In this document: positions 37,073 through 46,780 of the stretch, piece after piece | How the letters are laid out: the number at the start of each line of letters is the position of its first letter | Position numbering within the stretch: position 1 is the stretch's first letter | NCBI RefSeq assembly: GCF_020151015.1 | Contig: NZ_CP083746.1 | Span: 941,001 to 1,005,000, forward strand | Direction: 5' to 3' | From: Pseudomonas sp. p1(2021b) | Lineage (GTDB): Bacteria > Pseudomonadota > Gammaproteobacteria > Pseudomonadales > Pseudomonadaceae | DNA: 64,000 nucleotides | The notes under the pieces: model-generated | The model's input: the letters and a program-made list of their open reading frames with translations, nothing else | Told to the model about the DNA's origin: nothing | Databases searched by the model: none | Position numbers and translations under genes: made by a program

Positions 37073-38227
37073 TTACTCCGCTTTGGCGTCTGCTTTCGCC
37101 GCGCTGGCCTGGGCTGGGCCGGCCGGCTTCTTGACGTTGGTGGCTTCGCTGACCTTGACCTCGACCCCTGGCCGCACGAACTGCAGGCCTTCGGTGATCA
37201 GGCGGTCGCCTGGGTTCAGGCCTTCCTCGATCAGCCAGTCGCTGCCCAGGGTACGGCTGGCCTTGAGCTGGCGCAGTTCGACCTTGTTTTCCTTGTTCAC
37301 CACCAGAGCGGTCGGCGTGCCCTTGAGGTCACGGGTCACGCCCTGCTGGGGCGCCAGGATGGCGTTGGCGTTTACCCCGGCCTTCAGGCGGGCATGGACG
37401 AACATGCCCGGCAACAGGGTGTGGTCGGGGTTGGGGAAGATCGCGCGCAGGGTGACCGAGCCGGTGGTCTCGTCGACCGCGACTTCGGAGAACTCCAGGC
37501 GGCCCTGCTGCTTGAACAGGCTGCCATCCTCGAGCACCAGCTGCACCGTGGCGGCGTTGTCGCCGGCCTTTTGCAGCTGGCCGCTCTCCAGGTCACGGCG
37601 CAGCTTGAGCAGCTCCGCGGTGGACTGGGTGACGTCGACATAGATCGGGTCGAGCTGCTGGATGGTGGCCATGGCGTTGCTCTGGCCATTGCTCACCAAT
37701 GCACCCTCGGTCACCGCGGAGCGGCCGATGCGGCCACTGATCGGGGCCAGGACCTTGGTGTAGCGCAGGTCGATCTGCGCGCTCTTGAGCGAAGCCTCGG
37801 CCTGCAATCGTTTGGCATTGGCGTCGTCGTATTCCTGTTTGGAGACAGCCTGCTCGTCGATCAGCTGCTTGTAGCGCTCGGCCAGCGAGCGGGTGGCCTG
37901 CAGGTTGGCCTTGGCGTTGGCCAGGTTGGCTTCGTAGACGGACGGGTCGATCTGGTACAGCTGCTGACCTTCCTTGACCTCGGTGCCTTCCTTGAACAGG
38001 CGCTTGAGGATGATGCCATTGACCTGCGGGCGGACCTCGGCCACACGGAAGGCAGTGGTACGCCCCGGCAGTTCCGAAGTCAGGGTGTAGGCCTGCGGTT
38101 GAAGGGTAACGACGCCGACCAGAGGAGCCTGCGCTGCGGGCGCTGCTTCTTCTTTCTTACAGCCACTTAGCAGGGTTGCCAGGGCGACGGCGGAAACCAG
38201 GGCGGTGACGGCTGGCTTGAATTGCAT
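37073..38227 (-). CDS. ttgA: Periplasmic membrane-fusion lipoprotein TtgA
   Basis: The 384-aa membrane-fusion protein has a lipobox LLSGC with cysteine at 23, a biotinyl-lipoyl region (ELPGRTTAFRVAEVRPQVNG), the coiled-coil hairpin (about 100-170) and beta-barrel parts. It links TtgB to TtgC. It is the first gene of ttgABC and is transcribed away from ttgR across a 255-bp region with the TtgR operator. Confidence 0.93.
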   Translation of the reverse strand: MQFKPAVTALVSAVALATLLSGCKKEEAAPAAQAPLVGVVTLQPQAYTLTSELPGRTTAFRVAEVRPQVNGIILKRLFKEGTEVKEGQQLYQIDPSVYEANLANAKANLQATRSLAERYKQLIDEQAVSKQEYDDANAKRLQAEASLKSAQIDLRYTKVLAPISGRIGRSAVTEGALVSNGQSNAMATIQQLDPIYVDVTQSTAELLKLRRDLESGQLQKAGDNAATVQLVLEDGSLFKQQGRLEFSEVAVDETTGSVTLRAIFPNPDHTLLPGMFVHARLKAGVNANAILAPQQGVTRDLKGTPTALVVNKENKVELRQLKASRTLGSDWLIEEGLNPGDRLITEGLQFVRPGVEVKVSEATNVKKPAGPAQASAAKADAKAE

Positions 38228-38320
38228 GAGGATCCTCGGGTCGCTAGAGCAGGGAGACGCTCAAGAATAATGGAAGTGCTTTCAGAAAAGGTGCTATCCG
38301 GTGGATAAATAGCTTACTAA

Positions 38321-38355
38321 CGAATATACTTACATTCATGCTTGTTTGTAAATAC
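38321..38355. promoter_or_regulatory. TtgR operator in the ttgA-ttgR divergent promoter
   Basis: The minus strand here reads GTATTTACAAACAAGCATGA followed by ATGTAAGTATATTCG, which is close to the published P. putida TtgR operator as I recall it. It overlaps the divergent ttgA and ttgR promoters. TtgR bound here blocks both; antibiotics or flavonoids release it. Confidence 0.82.
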
Positions 38356-38482
38356 CGCAGGCGGGTGCACAATGCCGCAGCGGATCCGTCGATTAATTCC
38401 GGGGCGAGCCTTCAAGAGGCAGCTCCGGCCTGAACTACCGCGTGCCGTACGCGCACGCGGGCCATGATGAGGTTGAGCTGCC

Positions 38483-39115
38483 ATGGTCCGTCGAACCAAA
38501 GAGGAAGCCCAGGAAACCCGTGCCCAGATCATCGAGGCGGCGGAAAAGGCCTTCTACAAGCGCGGGGTCGCGCGAACCACCCTGGCCGACATCGCGCAGC
38601 TCGCGGGTGTGACCCGGGGGGCGATCTACTGGCATTTCAACAACAAGGCTGAACTGGTGCAGGCACTGCTGGACAGCCTGCATGAAACCCATGATCACCT
38701 GGCCCGTGCCAGCGAAAGCGAGGACGAACTCGACCCGCTGGGCTGCATTCGCACATTGTTGCTGCAGGTGCTCAACGAGCTGGTGCTCAATGCCAGGACG
38801 CGGCGTATCAATGAAATCCTGCACCACAAGTGCGAGTTCACCGATGACATGTGCGAGATCCGCCAGCAGCGCCAAAGTGCAGTGCTGGATTGCCACCAGG
38901 GTATTGCGCTGGCGATGGCCAATGCCGTGCGTCGCGGGCAGTTGCCCGGTGACCTGGACGTGGAGCGTGCCGCGGTTGCCCTGTTCGCCTATGCCGACGG
39001 CCTGATCGGGCGCTGGTTGCTGCTGCCGGACAGCTTCGACCTGCTGCGCGATGTAGAGAAATGGGTCGACACAGGGTTGGATATGCTGCGCTTGAGCCCT
39101 TCGTTACGCAAATGA
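38483..39115 (+). CDS. ttgR: TetR-family repressor TtgR
   Basis: The 210-aa repressor has an N-terminal TetR helix-turn-helix ([21 protein letters not shown], residues 32-52) and a ligand-binding helical domain. Ligand-contact residues N110 and H114 reported for TtgR are in RRINEILHH. It represses ttgABC and itself. The ATG at 38483 is the family start. Confidence 0.95.
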   Translation: MVRRTKEEAQETRAQIIEAAEKAFYKRGVARTTLADIAQLAGVTRGAIYWHFNNKAELVQALLDSLHETHDHLARASESEDELDPLGCIRTLLLQVLNELVLNARTRRINEILHHKCEFTDDMCEIRQQRQSAVLDCHQGIALAMANAVRRGQLPGDLDVERAAVALFAYADGLIGRWLLLPDSFDLLRDVEKWVDTGLDMLRLSPSLRK

Positions 39116-39215
39116 GACTTTGTTAATGATTGTGATGAAGTGTTTCCCTTCTGCATTAAGAGGGCATTAATACGTTTGGGGGGGCGTAGTAGGACCGCGC
39201 AGCGGCCCCAACCGC

Positions 39216-40667
39216 TCACCGCCCCCGCAATTGCCGATCAGGCATGGCTATTGCCGCCACCAGCCCCAGCAATGAGATCCCGGCACTGATCATCAACAAC
39301 AGGCGGAAGGTTTCCATCAACCGGGCCTGGGTGATCGGGTCCGGCTCCCCGGCCTTGAGGCTGCCCAGCAGCGGATTGCCAAGCGCCTCGAAACCGCCCT
39401 GGTGCAACAAGGCCAGCAACAGGCTGGACATGCACGCGACCCCCATCGCCCCGCCCAATGCACGGAACAGGTTGGTGGTACTGGTGGCCACGCCGATGTC
39501 CTTGAGCTCGACCGCGCTCTGGGTGCCGACCAGCGAGGTGGGAAATTGCAAGCCGCAGGTAATGCCGGTCAGCAACATGAACAAGGCGCCGAGCAGGGCC
39601 GACTGGGGAGGTGTCAGGGCCATGCCGAGAATTGCCAGTGGCATCAGCACGAATCCGACCAGAATTTGTGGCCGGTAGCGACCGGTGCGGCTGGTCAGTC
39701 GACCGCCGGTGAAGGCCCCCAACGGCAAGCCCATGGCCAACGGCAGCAGGTACAGCGCTGCGCTGTCGGCACCGGCGCCGGTGATGCCCTGGTAGCGCAA
39801 CGGCATCAGCATGGTCAGGGAAATCGACTGGAAACTGGCGAAAAAGATCGCACACCAGCACAACACGGCAGCGCGGTTGCCGAACAGCTTGAGCGGCAGT
39901 AGTGGCTCCTGGCAGCGTCGTTCATGGGCAATGAACAACAACAGGCCGAGCAGGGCGCAGGCCAGCAGGGCCAGCACGGGCGACGATGCCCACGGGTGCC
40001 CCTGGCCGACTAGGGTGATGCCCAGCAGCAGGCTGCCAAGGCCCAGGATCAGCAACAACGCGCCCAAGTAGTCCACCTGTGCCTCGCGCCGCTGTACTGG
40101 CATCCCGCCGAGGGCGCGACGGATCGCCCACAAGGCGAACAGGCCAAGTGGCAGGTTGATCCAGAACACCCAGCGCCACGACAGGTATTCGGTCAGCCAC
40201 CCACCGAGCACGGGGCCAGCGACACTGGCCAGGGCATACATGCTGCTGAAATACCCCTGGTAGCGGCCCCGTTCGCGGGGTGGGACGAAGTCGCCGATGA
40301 TCGCCTGGCTTACCGAGACCATGCCGCCCGCGCCGACCCCCTGGAGCACGCGCGCCAGCACCAGTTGCTGCATGTCCTGGGCCAGGGCGCAGGCCACCGA
40401 GGCCAGGGTGAACAGTGCGGTGCCAGCCAGGATCATGCGCCGACGCCCGTACAGGTCGCCCAGCTTGCCGTAGATCGGCACGGCCACGGTCATGGCCACC
40501 ATGTAGCCGGAAATCACCCAGGCCAGCAGGCCGACGTCGTTGAATTGCGCCGAAATCGCCGGCATCGACACTGCGACGATGGTCTGGTCCAGGGCACCGA
40601 GGAAGATCGCCAGCATCAAGGCGGTGAGGACGCTGCGCAGAACAGTGGGGGGCAGGGCGGCAGTCAC
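39216..40667 (-). CDS. MFS multidrug transporter, DHA2 (14-TM) family
   Basis: The 483-aa exporter has fourteen hydrophobic segments and DHA2 marks: LDQTIVAVSMPAISAQF in TM1, GKLGDLYGRRRMI as motif A and GVGAGGMVSVSQAIIGDF near motif C. It likely pumps drugs or biocides by proton antiport. I chose GTG 40667 because an AAGG site precedes it and the protein then begins TAALPPTVLRSVL. It lies next to ttgR but on the opposite strand. Confidence 0.85.
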   Translation of the reverse strand: MTAALPPTVLRSVLTALMLAIFLGALDQTIVAVSMPAISAQFNDVGLLAWVISGYMVAMTVAVPIYGKLGDLYGRRRMILAGTALFTLASVACALAQDMQQLVLARVLQGVGAGGMVSVSQAIIGDFVPPRERGRYQGYFSSMYALASVAGPVLGGWLTEYLSWRWVFWINLPLGLFALWAIRRALGGMPVQRREAQVDYLGALLLILGLGSLLLGITLVGQGHPWASSPVLALLACALLGLLLFIAHERRCQEPLLPLKLFGNRAAVLCWCAIFFASFQSISLTMLMPLRYQGITGAGADSAALYLLPLAMGLPLGAFTGGRLTSRTGRYRPQILVGFVLMPLAILGMALTPPQSALLGALFMLLTGITCGLQFPTSLVGTQSAVELKDIGVATSTTNLFRALGGAMGVACMSSLLLALLHQGGFEALGNPLLGSLKAGEPDPITQARLMETFRLLLMISAGISLLGLVAAIAMPDRQLRGR

Positions 40668-41055
40668 GAAGTAACCTTGTCGAAAGTCATTGTCGGAAGG
40701 GGGCGCCAGCGCCGCGCGGCAAGGGGCTGGCCGAGCCCGCATTGTAGCTGAGTTAGGTAGCTTCCTATGTACTATGTGCATCCCCTATGCAAGATCGGCA
40801 TTGGCGCGTTCATCCAGTAGTGCATGGCTGCGTGATATCGTGACTTCACCGCAGCGGCTGAAATACGGGGCCTGCACCAGCATGGTGCAAGATTTTCCGG
40901 TTCCGTTTCCTGTCGTTGTATCCCACACCTTCTATTCCTCTGCCTGCATGTCGAGCATGACCGCCCTGATGGCGACGGTTGGAACAGGTCAGGTAGACCC
41001 GATTCAGGGGTCGGTAGTCAGCCCGTTCAAATTTTCCTGTTATTGCGGAGTGATC
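40668..41055. other. Intergenic region between MFS exporter and oxaloacetate decarboxylase
   Basis: This 388-bp gap holds divergent promoters. A TAGGTAGCTTCCTA inverted repeat at about 40755-40768 in front of the exporter start might be an operator. An in-frame extension of the decarboxylase covers part of the gap but has no family likeness, so I did not call it coding. Confidence 0.5.
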
Positions 41056-41925
41056 ATGCCCAAGGCTTCCCACCACGATCTGCGTTTTGCCTTCCGCGAA
41101 CTGCTTGCGTCCGGTTCGTGCTATCACACCGCTTCGGTTTTCGACCCCATGTCGGCACGTATTGCCGCGGACCTCGGCTTCGAAGTCGGTATCCTCGGAG
41201 GTTCGGTTGCCTCGCTGCAGGTCCTGGCCGCGCCGGACTTCGCCCTGATCACCCTGAGCGAATTCGTCGAGCAGGCCACCCGTATCGGCCGTGTCGCCCA
41301 GTTGCCAGTGATCGCCGATGCCGACCATGGCTACGGCAACGCGCTCAATGTCATGCGTACGGTGATCGAGTTGGAACGCGCCGGCGTTGCTGCGCTGACC
41401 ATCGAAGACACGCTGCTGCCGGCGCAGTTCGGGCGTAAATCGACCGACCTGATCCCGGTGGAAGAGGGCGTGGGCAAGATTCGTGCGGCCATCGAGGCGC
41501 GGGTCGATTCGGCGTTGTCGATCATTGCCCGGACCAACGCTGGCGTGCTGACCACCGAGGAAATCATCGTACGCACCCAGAGCTACCAGAAGGCGGGCGC
41601 CGATGGTATCTGCATGGTGGGGGTGAAGGATTTCGACCAGCTCGAGCAGATCGCCGAACACCTGAACGTGCCGCTGATGCTGGTGAGCTATGGCAACCCG
41701 AACCTGCGCGACGACGCGCGCCTGGCGAGCCTCGGCGTACGCATCGTGGTCGATGGCCATGCGGCCTACTTCGCCGCGATCAAGGCCACCTACGACTGCC
41801 TGCGCCTGCAGCGTGGGCAACAGAACAAGTCCGAGAACCTCAGCGCCACCGAGCTTTCGCACACCTATACTCAGCCGGAGGAATACATCCGCTGGGCCAA
41901 GGAGTACATGAGCGTCGAGGAGTGA
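41056..41925 (+). CDS. Oxaloacetate decarboxylase (isocitrate lyase/PEP mutase superfamily)
   Basis: This 289-aa protein resembles PA4872-type oxaloacetate decarboxylase. Motifs are [17 protein letters not shown] near residue 30, [11 protein letters not shown] with metal-binding aspartates (about residue 87-97) and IIARTNAGV. It lacks the KKCGH lyase cysteine motif, which fits a decarboxylase. It releases pyruvate and carbon dioxide from oxaloacetate. The ATG at 41056 follows GGAG by five bases. Confidence 0.82.
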   Translation: MPKASHHDLRFAFRELLASGSCYHTASVFDPMSARIAADLGFEVGILGGSVASLQVLAAPDFALITLSEFVEQATRIGRVAQLPVIADADHGYGNALNVMRTVIELERAGVAALTIEDTLLPAQFGRKSTDLIPVEEGVGKIRAAIEARVDSALSIIARTNAGVLTTEEIIVRTQSYQKAGADGICMVGVKDFDQLEQIAEHLNVPLMLVSYGNPNLRDDARLASLGVRIVVDGHAAYFAAIKATYDCLRLQRGQQNKSENLSATELSHTYTQPEEYIRWAKEYMSVEE

Positions 41926-41934
41926 CCGGCCTGG

Positions 41935-42840
41935 TCAGAAATCCCTGTCCCACTCCGGCTCGTCCTGGAACCGCTGCGCCAGGAAGTCCAGCATGCTGCG
42001 CAGGGTCGCCGGCATGTGCTTGCGCGAGGTGTACACCGCATTGAGGCTCAGCTCCCGGGGGCGCGCCTGGGGCAGCAGGCGCACCAGCTCGCCACTGCGC
42101 AAGGCCGGTGCGGCCTGGTAGGTCGGTAGCATGGCGACCCCGGCACCCGCCAGGGCAGCCTTTTGCAAGGTCATGGCCTCGTTGGCGCTGATGTTGCCCT
42201 GCACCGGTACGGCCACGTCTTGCCCATTCACCTCGAAGTGCCACAGGCTATGCCCGAAATAGGCATGGGTCAGGCAATTGTGCCGGCTCAACGCCTCGAC
42301 CTGTTCGGGCACGCCATGTTCGCGCAGGTAGGCCGGGGCGGCGCACACCACCGAGCGGCACACGGTCAGGCGGCGGGCGATCAGGTTCGGGTCCAGGTCG
42401 TTGCTGGTGCGAATCGCCAGGTCGATGCGCTCGTCCACCAGGTTGACCGTGCGATCGAGCATCTGCAGCTCGACCTTCACCCCTGGGTAGCGCTTCACAT
42501 AGTCAGCCACTGCATCCACCAACTGGGCCTGGCCGAACGAGGTGCTGACACTGATACGCAGCTCACCGCGCGGTGCTTCGTCAGGCTGTCGCACGGCGGC
42601 CTGTAGATCGCCGGCCAGTTCCAGCAACTGGCGACAGCGGGGCAGGGTTTCCTGACCGGCGGCGGTAAGGCTGAGCCTGCGCGTGGTGCGCTGCATCAAG
42701 CGGGCGCCGACCCACTCTTCCAGCTCGGCCAGATAGCGCGATACCACCGGCCGCGAGAGCTGCAGGTGATCGGCTGCGGCCGACTGGCTGCCCAGGTCGA
42801 CGACGGTGACGAAGACGCGCATGGCGTTGAGACGGTCCAT
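41935..42840 (-). CDS. LysR-family transcriptional regulator
   Basis: The 301-aa regulator has a LysR helix-turn-helix (FVTVVDLGSQSAAADHLQLS and RPVVSRYLAELE, residues 9-45) and a type 2 periplasmic-binding-like effector domain. It is transcribed divergently from the MBL gene at 42945 across 104 bp, so that gene is a likely target. The effector is unknown. Confidence 0.85.
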   Translation of the reverse strand: MDRLNAMRVFVTVVDLGSQSAAADHLQLSRPVVSRYLAELEEWVGARLMQRTTRRLSLTAAGQETLPRCRQLLELAGDLQAAVRQPDEAPRGELRISVSTSFGQAQLVDAVADYVKRYPGVKVELQMLDRTVNLVDERIDLAIRTSNDLDPNLIARRLTVCRSVVCAAPAYLREHGVPEQVEALSRHNCLTHAYFGHSLWHFEVNGQDVAVPVQGNISANEAMTLQKAALAGAGVAMLPTYQAAPALRSGELVRLLPQARPRELSLNAVYTSRKHMPATLRSMLDFLAQRFQDEPEWDRDF

Positions 42841-42944
42841 GATCTGCTCGATTTCAGAAACAAACTATGTCCAAGCATCGCATTTTTTGTGACGAATCGG
42901 GCAACTAAGCTGTTGTTCACTTTCCCGCTCACAGGAACAACACG

Positions 42945-43820
42945 ATGTCATTGATCACCACCCTACGTGGTCTGGCGCTGGCCAGTCTGGCCCTGGCCGG
43001 CCAGGTACTTGCCGCCGAGCCGCTGCACCTTGAGGTCTACAACCCAGGCCACGAGGCCATCTTCCCGGTCAGCTCGGTGATCATCAGCGGTGCACACGAT
43101 GCCGTGCTGGTCGACGCCCAGTTCGGCAAGGCCCAGGCCGAGCAGTTGGTCCAGCGCCTGAGCGCCAGCGGCAAGCGGTTGACCACCATCTACATCAGCC
43201 ATGGCGACCCGGACTATTACTTCGGCCTCGACACCCTGGTCCGTGCGTTTCCCCAGGCCCGGGTGGTCGCCTCGGCGCCTACCGTGGCGCATATTCGCAA
43301 GACCATGGAGGCCAAGCTGGCCTACTGGGGGCCGAAGATGGGTACCGACAAGCCCGAGCACCTGGTCGTGCCGCAAGTCCTGGACGGCGACCAGCTGGAG
43401 CTGGAAGGCCAGGCGCTGGAAGTCGTGGGCCTGGACGGCCCGCAGCCAGAGCGCAGCTTCGTATGGGTTCCTTCGATCAAGGCAGTGGTCGGTGGCGTGG
43501 TCGTGGCGGAGCACATCCATGTGTGGATGGCCGACACCCAGACCGCCCAGTCCCATGCCGACTGGCTCAAGACCCTCGAACGTATCGAGCAGCTCGGGCC
43601 TCGCACTGTGATCCCCGGCCATTATCTGGGCCAGAGCAGCCGTTCGCTGGAGGCGGTGCGTTTCACGGCCGGGTACATCCGCGCCTTCGATGCCGAAACC
43701 GCCAAGGCCACCGATGGCGCTGCGCTGGTCAAGGCGATGGAGCGACGCTACCCCGGTCTTGCCGATGGCAGCTCGCTGGAACTCAGTGCCAAGGTGGCCA
43801 AGGGGGAGATGGCGTGGTGA
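42945..43820 (+). CDS. Metallo-beta-lactamase fold protein, exported, with atypical metal motif
   Basis: The 291-aa product has a signal peptide ending near VLA-AEP and the MBL fold (VSSVIISGAHDAVLVDAQFG). The usual HxHxDH metal motif is changed to SHGDPDYYFGLD at about residue 85, so two metal-ligand histidines are replaced. Other ligands remain plausible (VIPGHYLGQ with H near 226). It may bind one metal or act as a non-hydrolytic member. It lies divergent to a LysR gene. Confidence 0.78.
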   Translation: MSLITTLRGLALASLALAGQVLAAEPLHLEVYNPGHEAIFPVSSVIISGAHDAVLVDAQFGKAQAEQLVQRLSASGKRLTTIYISHGDPDYYFGLDTLVRAFPQARVVASAPTVAHIRKTMEAKLAYWGPKMGTDKPEHLVVPQVLDGDQLELEGQALEVVGLDGPQPERSFVWVPSIKAVVGGVVVAEHIHVWMADTQTAQSHADWLKTLERIEQLGPRTVIPGHYLGQSSRSLEAVRFTAGYIRAFDAETAKATDGAALVKAMERRYPGLADGSSLELSAKVAKGEMAW

Positions 43821-43886
43821 TCGGGTTTGCCTGGGTAACGTCGGAGGCAGCGAGATCGCGAGCTACTTAAGACCTACCTTTGCAGT

Positions 43887-44768
43887 TCACTGACGAGCCC
43901 GCGCTTCGAGCCAGTCCATCAGTTCGCCCAACCCTGCCGGCATGTGCTTCGAAGGGCTGACCAGGTAATACCCCTTGCCGGTCAGCACCTTCAGCTCGAA
44001 CGGCATGCACAGCCTGCCACTGCGCAGGTCATCGCCGACCAGCGCCCAGTCGCCGATCGCCACGCCGGTGCCCTGGGCTGCCATGGCCATGGCCATGTCC
44101 AAGGTCTCGAAATGCTGACGAGGGCCGTGTGGCACGATCTCGGTTCCCGTGGCCTGCAGCCAGAGGTGCCAGTCATGTTCGTCCCGGGAAGGGTGCAGCA
44201 GCATGTGTCGTCCCAGGTCCTGCACGTGGGCCAGGGGCACAGGCCCCTCCAGCAACGACGGCGCACATACCGGGGTCAACTGTTCGTCGAACAGCTTACG
44301 CACCTGCAGGCCAGCGTCAGGCGGCGCGCCGTAGACCACTGCGGCATCGAAGCCTTCTCGCCGGAAATCCACGCCGTGCTGGACAGTGGTGGTCAGTTCC
44401 ACCGGCACATCCGGGCGCAGGGCCTGCCATTCCATCAGCCGTGGCAGCAGCCAGCGCATCACGCATGTCGGCGCCTTCAACTGCAGCGTAGTGCTGCGCC
44501 CGCCGACTTCACGCACGCCTTGCTCGATCAACGCGAACACCTGCTGGACCCGGGGCAGCCAGTCCTGGCCCTCGCGGGTCAGGCTCAGGCCACGGGCCTG
44601 GCGCAGGAACAACGGATAGCCGAGGTGCTCCTCGAGGCCGGCGATCTGCCGGCTCACCGCGCCTTGGGTAATGTGCAGCTGCTGCGCCGCACGGGTGAAA
44701 TTGCAGTGCTGGGCGGTGACCAGAAAGGTATGCAGGGCAGGCAGGGGCGGTAGGCGTTTCATTGTCAT
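43887..44768 (-). CDS. LysR-family transcriptional regulator (GcvA/AmpR-like)
   Basis: The 293-aa protein starts MTMKRLPPLPALHTFLVTAQ and has a LysR winged helix-turn-helix (NFTRAAQQLHITQGAVSRQI) plus an effector domain. The ATG at 44768 or at 44762 could be the start. It stands divergent to the ThDP enzyme at 44877 with 108 bp between, so it may control that gene. Confidence 0.85.
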   Translation of the reverse strand: MTMKRLPPLPALHTFLVTAQHCNFTRAAQQLHITQGAVSRQIAGLEEHLGYPLFLRQARGLSLTREGQDWLPRVQQVFALIEQGVREVGGRSTTLQLKAPTCVMRWLLPRLMEWQALRPDVPVELTTTVQHGVDFRREGFDAAVVYGAPPDAGLQVRKLFDEQLTPVCAPSLLEGPVPLAHVQDLGRHMLLHPSRDEHDWHLWLQATGTEIVPHGPRQHFETLDMAMAMAAQGTGVAIGDWALVGDDLRSGRLCMPFELKVLTGKGYYLVSPSKHMPAGLGELMDWLEARARQ

Positions 44769-44876
44769 GAGCCATGATCCAGGAACATGGCTAGTATGTG
44801 TTTTTTTGCCTTGTGGCGATAGCTGCGCCTTGCTTCCATGGGCACCTGAACTCAACAAGAACCAGGGTGATTCACA

Positions 44877-46514
44877 ATGGCAACCTGTGGCGAAGTATTG
44901 GTCAAACTCCTCGAAGGCTACGGCGTGGACCACGTCTTCGGGATTCCCGGTGTGCATACCGTGGAACTCTACCGCGGCCTGGCGGGCTCCTCGATCCGGC
45001 ACATCACGCCGCGCCACGAGCAGGGCGCCGGGTTCATGGCCGATGGTTATGCCCGTACCCGAGGCAAGCCGGGGGTGTGTTTCATCATCACCGGCCCCGG
45101 GATGACCAACATCACCACTGCCATGGGCCAGGCCTATGCTGACTCGATTCCCATGCTGGTGATCTCTAGCGTGCAGTCGCGCGACCAGCTCGGTGGTGGG
45201 CGCGGCAAGCTGCACGAGCTGCCCAACCAGGGGACGCTGGTCGGCGGCGTGGCAGCCTTCTCCCATACCCTGATGAGTGCCGATGACCTGCCGCAAATCC
45301 TGGCCCGGGCCTTTGCCGTGTTCGACGGTGCCCGGCCGCGTCCGGTGCATATCGAGATCCCGCTGGACGTGTTGGTCGAGCCGGCCGACCATCTTCTGCC
45401 CGGCCGCCCGGTGCGCACCACACGTGCAGGCGCTTCGCCCTGCATGGTGGCGCTCATGGCCGAGCGCCTGGCCCAGGCCCGACGGCCATTGATCCTGGCA
45501 GGCGGCGGCGCCTTGGCGGCAGGCCCGGCCCTGGCGGCGCTCGCCGAGCACTTGCAGGCTCCGGTGGCGCTGACGATCAACGCCAAGGGCCTGCTGGCGT
45601 CCAACCACTCGCTGCAGATCGGCTCGACCCAGTCGCTGCCGGCCACCCGGGCCCTGGTCGCCGAGGCTGACGTGGTGCTGGCCATCGGTACCGAGCTGGC
45701 TGAGACCGACTACGACGTGACCTTCAAAGGTGGCTTCGAGATTCCGGGCAGCCTGTTGCGCATCGATATCGACCCGGACCAGACCGTGCGCAACTACCTG
45801 CCGGAGTTGGCCTTGGTGGCCGATGCCGAGCAAGCGGCCCAGGCCCTGCTCGTCGCCCTGCAAGCGTTGCCTGAGCCTGCGCGAGGCAGCGATTGGGGCG
45901 TCGGTCGTGTGGCTCGCCTGCGCCAGGACCTGGCGACGGGCTGGGACCAGCCGACCTTGAGCCAGACCCGCCTGCTCACCGGCATCCTCGAGGCACTGCC
46001 CAACGCTATCCTGGTGGGCGATTCGACCCAGCCGGTGTACACCGGCAACCTGACCCTGGATATGGACAAGCCGCGGCACTGGTTCAACGCCTCGACCGGC
46101 TACGGCACCTTGGGTTACGCCTTGCCTGCGGCCATGGGCGCCTGGCTTGGCAGCGCGGAGCGTGCCGATGAACGTGCTCCGACGGTGTGCCTGATCGGCG
46201 ATGGTGGCTTGCAGTTCACCCTGCCAGAGCTGGCCAGCGCGGTGGAAGCACAGGTGCCGCTGATCGTGCTGTTGTGGAACAACCAGGGGTATGAAGAAAT
46301 CAAGAAATACATGGTCAACCGGGCCATCGAGCCGGTGGGCGTGGATATCCATACGCCGGACTTCATCGGAGTCGCCCAGGCCCTGGGCGCTGCGGCGCAG
46401 CAGGTCGGAGATGTGGCGCAGTTGCAGGCAGCTTTGAAGCAGGCGGTGGAGCGCCGGGGGCCGACGTTGATCCAGGTCGACCAGGCCCAGTGGCAGGCGG
46501 CCGTAGCGGGCTGA
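44877..46514 (+). CDS. Thiamine-diphosphate-dependent enzyme, acetolactate synthase/2-ketoarginine decarboxylase-like
   Basis: The 545-aa protein has the three ThDP-enzyme domains: N-terminal GIPGVHTVELYRGLAGS with the catalytic glutamate in RHEQGAGFMADGYA, a central nucleotide-like domain and the C-terminal ThDP motif GDGGLQFTLPELASAVE then LLWNNQGYEEIKKYM. It resembles AruI (5-guanidino-2-oxopentanoate decarboxylase) and acetolactate synthase large subunits. No small regulatory subunit gene is near, which favours a decarboxylase. Confidence 0.8.
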   Translation: MATCGEVLVKLLEGYGVDHVFGIPGVHTVELYRGLAGSSIRHITPRHEQGAGFMADGYARTRGKPGVCFIITGPGMTNITTAMGQAYADSIPMLVISSVQSRDQLGGGRGKLHELPNQGTLVGGVAAFSHTLMSADDLPQILARAFAVFDGARPRPVHIEIPLDVLVEPADHLLPGRPVRTTRAGASPCMVALMAERLAQARRPLILAGGGALAAGPALAALAEHLQAPVALTINAKGLLASNHSLQIGSTQSLPATRALVAEADVVLAIGTELAETDYDVTFKGGFEIPGSLLRIDIDPDQTVRNYLPELALVADAEQAAQALLVALQALPEPARGSDWGVGRVARLRQDLATGWDQPTLSQTRLLTGILEALPNAILVGDSTQPVYTGNLTLDMDKPRHWFNASTGYGTLGYALPAAMGAWLGSAERADERAPTVCLIGDGGLQFTLPELASAVEAQVPLIVLLWNNQGYEEIKKYMVNRAIEPVGVDIHTPDFIGVAQALGAAAQQVGDVAQLQAALKQAVERRGPTLIQVDQAQWQAAVAG

Positions 46515-46524
46515 GGTGCCGTCC

Positions 46525-46610
46525 TATGGGAGCGGGTTTGCCCGCGAAGACCGCTGCGGCGTATGGCACCGGCTGCGCCGGTGTTCGCGGGTAAACCCGC
46601 TCCCACAGGG
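46525..46610. repeat. BIME after the ThDP-enzyme gene
   Basis: An inverted REP pair lies here: TATGGGAGCGGGTTTGCCCG followed by CGAA near 46525-46548, and TTCGCGGGTAAACCCGCTCC followed by CACAGG around 46584-46609. A further hairpin repeat follows at 46643. Confidence 0.8.
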
Positions 46611-46642
46611 GTTTCGCAAGTCTTGAATGCCGCGCAATCTCG

Positions 46643-46759
46643 GTGGGTGCTGGCGACAGCCTGCGATGGGCTGCAAAGCAGCCCCAAGCCCTCAAACGGT
46701 GGAGCCCCTCCAGACTCAGGGCCGCTTTGCGGCCCATCGCAGGCTCCGCCAGCTCCCAC
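46643..46759. repeat. Dispersed hairpin repeat, copy 2
   Basis: Near-identical to 6194-6307, sharing AGCCTGCGATGGGCTGCAAA, then CCCTCAAACGGTGGAGCCCC and GGCCCATCGCAGGCTCCGCC. Both copies are also preceded by a shared block, GCAAGTCTTGA then CGCAATCTCGGTGGG. In this copy that block directly adjoins the hairpin element. Confidence 0.8.
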
Positions 46760-46780
46760 GGGGCCTGCAAGATTCGGGGG

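Noticed and set aside
40690..41055. In-frame N-terminal extension of the oxaloacetate decarboxylase
   Set aside because: The extra 122 residues have no family likeness, and a good ribosome-binding site precedes ATG 41056.
43887..46352. Long minus-strand open frame extending the second LysR gene through the ThDP-enzyme gene
   Set aside because: Only the last 293 codons are LysR-like; the extension is antisense to the ThDP enzyme gene.
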